37,740 nucleotides of DNA from Thermoplasmatota archaeon (GTDB lineage Archaea; Thermoplasmatota; E2; DHVEG-1), in NCBI GenBank assembly GCA_022848765.1, contig JAJISJ010000004.1, forward strand, positions 1-37,740. The letters run 5' to 3'. Made by a program: the position numbers and the translations under genes. This document shows, piece by piece, positions 33,346 through 37,740 of this stretch. Position 1 is the first letter of the stretch. The number at the start of each line of letters is the position of its first letter. A model generated the notes under the pieces. The model had not been told where the DNA came from. It saw nothing but the letters and a program-made list of their open reading frames with translations, and searched no databases.

Positions 33346-34350
33346 TTAACTATAAATATTCATAATCAATATTTGAATAAAAATATCCATGAAAATCAAA
33401 TCAAAAGATAATATAAAGTAATTAAATCCTTTTCTACCTATTATCGCACCATATTCTTCCATTTCAATTTCTTTCGTTTTTAATAGATTGAAGGAATAAT
33501 ATAAAGTATAAATCCAAAGAATTATGAAAGGTATGAGAAATATCTCTGATAATATAGTTTTAAAATATAGAATAATACCCAAAATACCTGATATTATAAA
33601 CATAGCAAATGAAATTTTTGCAGCATTTTTTTTTCCAAAAGATGTCGCATATGTTTTTACACCTATCTTCATATCTCCAGAAAAATCATGAATTCCTTCA
33701 GGTAAATCATGAGCATTATCTGCAAAATATGTAAACAATATAAGAATTATCATGTTTTGGAATTCGACTACACTTGTTGAAACATTTTCAAAAAGTGGCA
33801 TTTGAAAAATTATACTATGTTGATATGAAATAGTTGTCCATATAGCCACATATCCAAATACCACAACTATAATCCATTGGAGAGGGGTAAATATTTCTGA
33901 ATAAGCTGGAAATTTTACAATTTTTTTTAAGTATTTATTGTGTATTGCAACAAAAAAAGCAGATATAATGACAACAATAAAACACCAAAAACTTACCATA
34001 AAAGAAAAAATAAATGTTAGAAAAGAAAAAAATAAAGCAATATGAAAAAATTTTTTTGAGCTTATTCTGCCTGACGGTATTGGTCTATTTGGATGTGCAA
34101 TTTTATCTATTTCAGCATCAGTTATATCATTCCAGATAAGAGCAGCAAAATATCCTGAATACATTGCTAATATTGTTAATAATATAATTACAATGATATT
34201 GTTATTGTATGGTTGAATTCCGTAAGCAAGCATTGGTATGCTTGCATACATCAAAATATAACTAAACATTTCAAAGGGAGGCAGGGACCGCCACTTTGAT
34301 AAAAAATTTAAAGGATATATGATACTTGATCGTAAATTTTTTCTTAACAC
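33346..34350 (-). CDS. UbiA-family prenyltransferase
   Basis: A 334-residue membrane protein with about eight hydrophobic segments. The first Asp-rich motif is NDITDAEID (residues 74-82) followed by HPNRPIPSGRIS, the signature of lipid and quinone/chlorophyll prenyltransferases. The second Asp-rich region is DNAHD (211-215) with DFSGD (222-226). UbiA enzymes attach an isoprenoid chain to an aromatic or glycerol acceptor; archaeal DGGGP synthase carries the same PNRPIPSG motif. This protein is longer and has an extra loop around 175-200, so I do not call it DGGGP synthase. The start is GTG, behind GGAG. It is downstream of the amidotransferase-like gene on the same strand. Confidence 0.86.
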   Translation of the reverse strand: MLRKNLRSSIIYPLNFLSKWRSLPPFEMFSYILMYASIPMLAYGIQPYNNNIIVIILLTILAMYSGYFAALIWNDITDAEIDKIAHPNRPIPSGRISSKKFFHIALFFSFLTFIFSFMVSFWCFIVVIISAFFVAIHNKYLKKIVKFPAYSEIFTPLQWIIVVVFGYVAIWTTISYQHSIIFQMPLFENVSTSVVEFQNMIILILFTYFADNAHDLPEGIHDFSGDMKIGVKTYATSFGKKNAAKISFAMFIISGILGIILYFKTILSEIFLIPFIILWIYTLYYSFNLLKTKEIEMEEYGAIIGRKGFNYFILSFDLIFMDIFIQILIMNIYS

Positions 34351-34394
34351 AGCCTTCTTTTCTCCAAGTATTTATATACAATTAAAATGTAAAT

Positions 34395-35723
34395 TTAAAT
34401 ATTTTTCATTTGGTCAATAAGTGTTCCATCCCATAAAATATTTTTAGATATTATTTTTTCAATATTTTTATTATCCTCAGTATTTATTATTGGAGGAAAT
34501 GAACCATCGGGTACTTTTGCAGCCCATGAAACCATTCTACGGACTATCCACCATGTGTGGGTTAATTCATTCTCAATTGTTCTACTTAAATTGTTAATGT
34601 TTATCCATTTATGTAAACCTGAACCTAGAGAGTTAAAGTTATTATAAGAGGATTCAATTATTTGTCCCCCCCTCCATATCATATATTCAGGATGAGCTGT
34701 GCACAATAGAATTCTTCCTTTATTTTTATTTGGATATATTTCAGATGTCATACATGGTTTTGAGTTATAATCTAGATCTATTATTTTATTTGTAATCTCC
34801 CAATTTCCTGCAAGATAAAATGAATAAATTAGTAAGTTTTTTAGACTGCTCTTCTCTTTTTTTATTAGTTTTGAAGCTTTATAAAAACCTTTAATAATTC
34901 CTATTATACCTCCTGTATATTTCCATGCAAATATTCTAGTAGATTCATGTTGAGATATATCACTATCAGGATATTTTGCTAAAATTTTAATATCTCTTTT
35001 TGAATTATTTGGTACTATTAAAGCGGGTCCACCCCACCATCTTATTCTTTCTGTTTCTTTTGGGTAATCAGAAAAAATTGGATTATCTTTATTTATATTA
35101 AAATCTATTGGTACACCACCACTATGAATATATGTTCCATCAATTGTTTTACCTGGTGAAAATGAAAAAACATATGACATTGCACCAATTTTTTCTGGAT
35201 TTTTTTGATTCAAGTTAAAAATTGGCATAGATATTTCTTTATAATATGATTTCACACATGATATTCCAAACGAGCTATTATCATATAATTTTTCAATAAA
35301 ATTTTTTTTATTATTATTTTTTGTTTCTAATTCTGTTATTAAAGCAGTTCCTCCGCAAATTCCTACATATCCTCCACCATCTTTGATGAAATTGATAATT
35401 TGTTCTTTCCATTTTTTAACTTTTTTTAATTTGGAAAAACCTTTTACAATAGATTCTCCATCTCCAACTCCCCCTCCTGGAACTAATAAGACATCATAAT
35501 TTTTAATATTTAACTTGCCTTTCAATATATCTTTGTCATATATATATTCAGTATTAAATCTAAAAATTTTATTATTAATCTTCCATGAATAGTTGTTTAA
35601 TATAATTGGGAAATAATGTTTTCCTGATCCCCATCCAAGAGGCTCCTCAGCAAGAATTGCAATTTTTATTATTTTGTTATATGAATTTTTTTCAGTTTGT
35701 ATCGCTCTCTCATTTGACATCAT
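34395..35723 (-). CDS. BPL_N-type class I glutamine amidotransferase-like protein
   Basis: A 442-residue protein with a class I GATase-like fold related to the N-terminal domain of biotin-protein ligase. The nucleophile elbow is YVGICGG with Cys123, after LLVPGGGVGDGES. A late His-Pro-Glu (His344, Glu346 in CTAHPEYMIW) completes the classic triad. The gap of over 200 residues between them is much longer than in standard GATases and must contain an inserted region. No partner domain (acceptor) is fused. It heads a minus-strand unit with the UbiA gene, 45 bases apart. Its reaction, whether amide transfer or hydrolysis, is unknown. First ATG is taken; a leaderless start is plausible. Confidence 0.78.
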   Translation of the reverse strand: MMSNERAIQTEKNSYNKIIKIAILAEEPLGWGSGKHYFPIILNNYSWKINNKIFRFNTEYIYDKDILKGKLNIKNYDVLLVPGGGVGDGESIVKGFSKLKKVKKWKEQIINFIKDGGGYVGICGGTALITELETKNNNKKNFIEKLYDNSSFGISCVKSYYKEISMPIFNLNQKNPEKIGAMSYVFSFSPGKTIDGTYIHSGGVPIDFNINKDNPIFSDYPKETERIRWWGGPALIVPNNSKRDIKILAKYPDSDISQHESTRIFAWKYTGGIIGIIKGFYKASKLIKKEKSSLKNLLIYSFYLAGNWEITNKIIDLDYNSKPCMTSEIYPNKNKGRILLCTAHPEYMIWRGGQIIESSYNNFNSLGSGLHKWININNLSRTIENELTHTWWIVRRMVSWAAKVPDGSFPPIINTEDNKNIEKIISKNILWDGTLIDQMKNI

Positions 35724-35943
35724 ATGTATATTAATTAGATATATTCATTATTTTTTAATTTTTACATTTATAAATTATTTTCAAGTAATTTTATAACATT
35801 TAAGGGTCATTATGAATATATTTGTATACATATTAATATATTTTATTGATTGAACTTAATATTTTATTAACCAATATTTATGTACTATATTATTCATTTA
35901 GATTTCAATATAAATCAAAACCCTATTAAATGGAATAATTAAC

Positions 35944-37125
35944 ATGAACGTTTTTAAAAATAAATATATTTTTGAAAATAATAAATCAAAATCCATTAAA
36001 ATCTCATCAAATAAAAAAATAATGGTAGTTAATAATATAATATTATTTGAAGATTTTTTTAAAGTTGGTTTGAATATTTATAAAAATAATAAATATTGGG
36101 TTCAACCTTTTTGGAAAGAAATGAAGACCTTTTTTTATAAAAAAGATTTGTTTTGGACTCATGGAGATTGTAAACTTTTTATTGCCTATAAAAATAATAT
36201 TCCTGTAGGTAGAATTGCAGCTATTGTCGATTATAGTTTTATTAGAACAAGTAATAAGAATGCTGGTTTTTTTGGCTTTTTTGAATGTATAAATGATTCT
36301 GAAATTGCATTAAAACTTCTAAGTGAAGCGCAAAAATGGATTGCAGGAAAAAAATTAAACTTATTAATTGGACCGATAAATGGAAGGGTTGATGTTGGAG
36401 TAGGTTTTTTAGTTAAAGGTTTTCGTTCGATACCTTATTTGCTAGGAAATTATTCTCAAGAGTATTATAACAATTTTGTAGAAGAATTTGGGATGAAAAA
36501 ATTAAAGGATTTAGTTTCGTATAATATTGAGTTAAATAATAAAATTTCAGAAAAAGATATTATGAACTGTACGCAAAAATGCGAAAAAATGGGGATTAAA
36601 ATTAGAAAATTCAATCGGTTTAAATATAAAAAAGAAATGGAATGGTGGATTGATTTATTTATGAATGAATTCCATGATCATTGGGGTTATACATCAATCC
36701 CTTACGAAGAAGTGAAATCTAGGTTTGGCATTAAACAATTAAGATGGATAGTGGACCCAAAACTTTTTTTAGTGGCAGAAAAAGATAATAAACCAATTGG
36801 TTTTAGATGGTCTTTACCTGATTATAATTTATTTTTTAAGAAATTTGGTGGAAAATTAGGGGCATTGGAATTATTATATTTAATGTTTAACAAGAGTAAA
36901 ATAAATCGCGGTAGGTTTATTATTATGGGGATAAAAAAAGAGTTTAGAGGTAAAGGCATTGGAACTTGTTTGAATTATCATTCAATTTCAGAAATGAATA
37001 AAAGAGGTTATTTAAATTCAGAGTATGGATGGATTGATGAAGATAATATTGCTTCAAGAAAAGCTGGTGAGAAAATTGGTGGCCAATTATCTAAAATATA
37101 TAGAGTATATGAAAAAAATATTTGA
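35944..37125 (+). CDS. Large GNAT-type N-acetyl/acyltransferase
   Basis: A 393-residue protein of the large GNAT subfamily, typified by VGRIAAIVDYSF and an NAGFFGFFECINDSEIA stretch in the N-terminal half (residues about 95-130) and a LLIGPINGRVDVGVG segment. The second half carries another GNAT fold with the acetyl-CoA loop RGKGIG (residues 335-340) in IKKEFRGKGIGTCLN. The two halves together look like a double GNAT with only the second bearing the clear cofactor motif. It is divergent from the amidotransferase-like gene across 220 bases. The acceptor is unknown. Confidence 0.78.
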   Translation: MNVFKNKYIFENNKSKSIKISSNKKIMVVNNIILFEDFFKVGLNIYKNNKYWVQPFWKEMKTFFYKKDLFWTHGDCKLFIAYKNNIPVGRIAAIVDYSFIRTSNKNAGFFGFFECINDSEIALKLLSEAQKWIAGKKLNLLIGPINGRVDVGVGFLVKGFRSIPYLLGNYSQEYYNNFVEEFGMKKLKDLVSYNIELNNKISEKDIMNCTQKCEKMGIKIRKFNRFKYKKEMEWWIDLFMNEFHDHWGYTSIPYEEVKSRFGIKQLRWIVDPKLFLVAEKDNKPIGFRWSLPDYNLFFKKFGGKLGALELLYLMFNKSKINRGRFIIMGIKKEFRGKGIGTCLNYHSISEMNKRGYLNSEYGWIDEDNIASRKAGEKIGGQLSKIYRVYEKNI

Positions 37126-37227
37126 TATTACACTTAAATAAGTAAAATTGATTAATGAATTTATAATTAGTGAATATTATTCTCAATTTGAAGTTATATA
37201 TTTATTAAATTGTGGTGGCTTTCAAAT

Positions 37228-37590
37228 ATGAAAAAAATTATGGTCGTAGATAATGAACCCGATATTGTTGATTTAACTAGAACAGTTCTTGAGATTGGTG
37301 GATATAACGTTATACCGGCTTATAGTGGTGAAGAATGCTTAAAAAAACTTGATAAAAATAGTGTTGATCTTATTTTATTGGATATAATGATGCCTGGTAT
37401 GAGTGGTTGGGATGTTTTTAATAGGGTAAAGAAAAAATATTCTAAAATGAAAGTAGCATTCATGAGTGTACTTGAAATTTCAGATAAAAGAAAACAAGTA
37501 TTATTAGATGAAGGTTTATCAGATTATATAATGAAACCATTTGACAAAGACTCTCTATTAAATAAAATTGATAAAATTCTTGAAGATTGA
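37228..37590 (+). CDS. Stand-alone response regulator receiver protein
   Basis: A single REC domain of 120 residues with no output domain. Acidic pocket Asp8 (VVDNEPD), phospho-acceptor Asp52 (LLDIMMPG), switch Ser80 and the conserved Lys103 (YIMKPFD) are all present. Such proteins pass phosphate in chemotaxis-like or phosphorelay circuits, and no sensor kinase is in view. The start ATG 37228 is preferred because GGTGG lies about ten bases upstream; the frame is open 18 bases further. Whether it belongs with the biosynthetic cluster is not clear. Confidence 0.9.
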   Translation: MKKIMVVDNEPDIVDLTRTVLEIGGYNVIPAYSGEECLKKLDKNSVDLILLDIMMPGMSGWDVFNRVKKKYSKMKVAFMSVLEISDKRKQVLLDEGLSDYIMKPFDKDSLLNKIDKILED

Positions 37591-37740
37591 ATTTCAAATT
37601 ATAAATTTTCGAAGAGATTATAAGGATACGTTAAAATCCCCAAATAATTTTTTGGTAAATTTCTCATGATTGTAAATTCAGTTTTATTTTCTTCTATATT
37701 TTAATTCAAATATAAATTTAGTTAGGGAACAACTGTGTTA

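Noticed and set aside
37599-37667. Short minus-strand frame MRNLPKNYLGILTYPYNLFE at the right edge
   Set aside because: Only 22 residues, no ribosome site and no context; it may be a remnant of a gene, but nothing supports it.
27218-37740. A second copy of the tRNA-Ala 3' end as an attachment repeat
   Set aside because: I looked for the GTGGGTTCAAATCCCAC core downstream and did not see it in this window.
37684-37740. Possible 3' end of a minus-strand gene entering from the right
   Set aside because: An open frame ending at 37684 is only 18 codons long within the window and cannot be told from chance.
1-37740. CRISPR arrays or IS elements
   Set aside because: No regularly spaced repeats of 20-40 bases, no transposase and no inverted-repeat pairs were seen.

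Overview
The window is a strongly AT-rich archaeal chromosome segment. Archaeal markers are eL32, eL19, RpoK, an archaeal-type AlaRS, class I LysRS, deoxyhypusine synthase, aMBF1, Sec61-beta, an MfnA-type decarboxylase and GfcR. Ribosome binding sites of the GGAGG/GGTGAT type are common, and several genes look leaderless. The mix (euryarchaeal ribosomal gene order, class I LysRS, bacterial-type GAPDH beside archaeal PGK, PGF-like C-terminal sorting signals) suggests a euryarchaeote, perhaps a Thermoplasmatota-like lineage. That placement is an inference, not something the sequence proves.

Layout. 1-2.5 kb: the end of the large ribosomal operon (eL32 partial, eL19, uL18, uS5, uL30), which stops without uL15 or secY. 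2.5-3.7 kb: a small unknown protein, then rpoK (too short for ordinary gene finders) and uS2. 3.7-5.7 kb: a TraB-family membrane protein followed by a site-2 protease. 5.7-8.9 kb (minus): a small membrane-anchored protein and a two-gene unit of secreted NEW3/CARDB-like proteins, one with an archaeosortase-like C-terminus and one with a very Lys-rich cytoplasmic tail. 9.1-13.6 kb: PRC-barrel protein; mfnA-hpt; a zinc-ribbon membrane protein; a 52-residue unknown ORF; MEMO1 and deoxyhypusine synthase. 13.7-17.5 kb (minus): a tight operon of coiled-coil protein, aMBF1, Sua5/TsaC, methionine aminopeptidase and a creatininase-family protein. 17.7-27.1 kb: tandem wHTH protein, alaS, sec61-beta (minus), gfcR, lysS, the tRNA methylthiotransferase e-MtaB, GAPDH and PGK. 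27.17 kb: tRNA-Ala(CGC).

To the right of the tRNA the character changes from housekeeping to accessory. 27.2-37.1 kb holds two related small methyltransferases flanking a three-gene unit (two B12-binding radical SAM proteins and a PaaK/F390-synthetase-like adenylating enzyme). These are followed by a UbiA prenyltransferase, a BPL_N-type class I amidotransferase-like protein and a large GNAT protein. A stand-alone response regulator comes last. I read 27.6-37.1 kb as a candidate uncharacterised biosynthetic cluster, possibly for a modified lipid or prenylated small molecule. No product can be named from sequence alone.

Two genes (the secreted protein near 7.8 kb and methionine aminopeptidase near 15.5 kb) only make complete proteins if translation starts at an ATT codon placed behind a good Shine-Dalgarno sequence. 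That shared feature deserves a check. No stretch above 300 bases lacks a gene, and I saw no CRISPR array, insertion sequence or rRNA.
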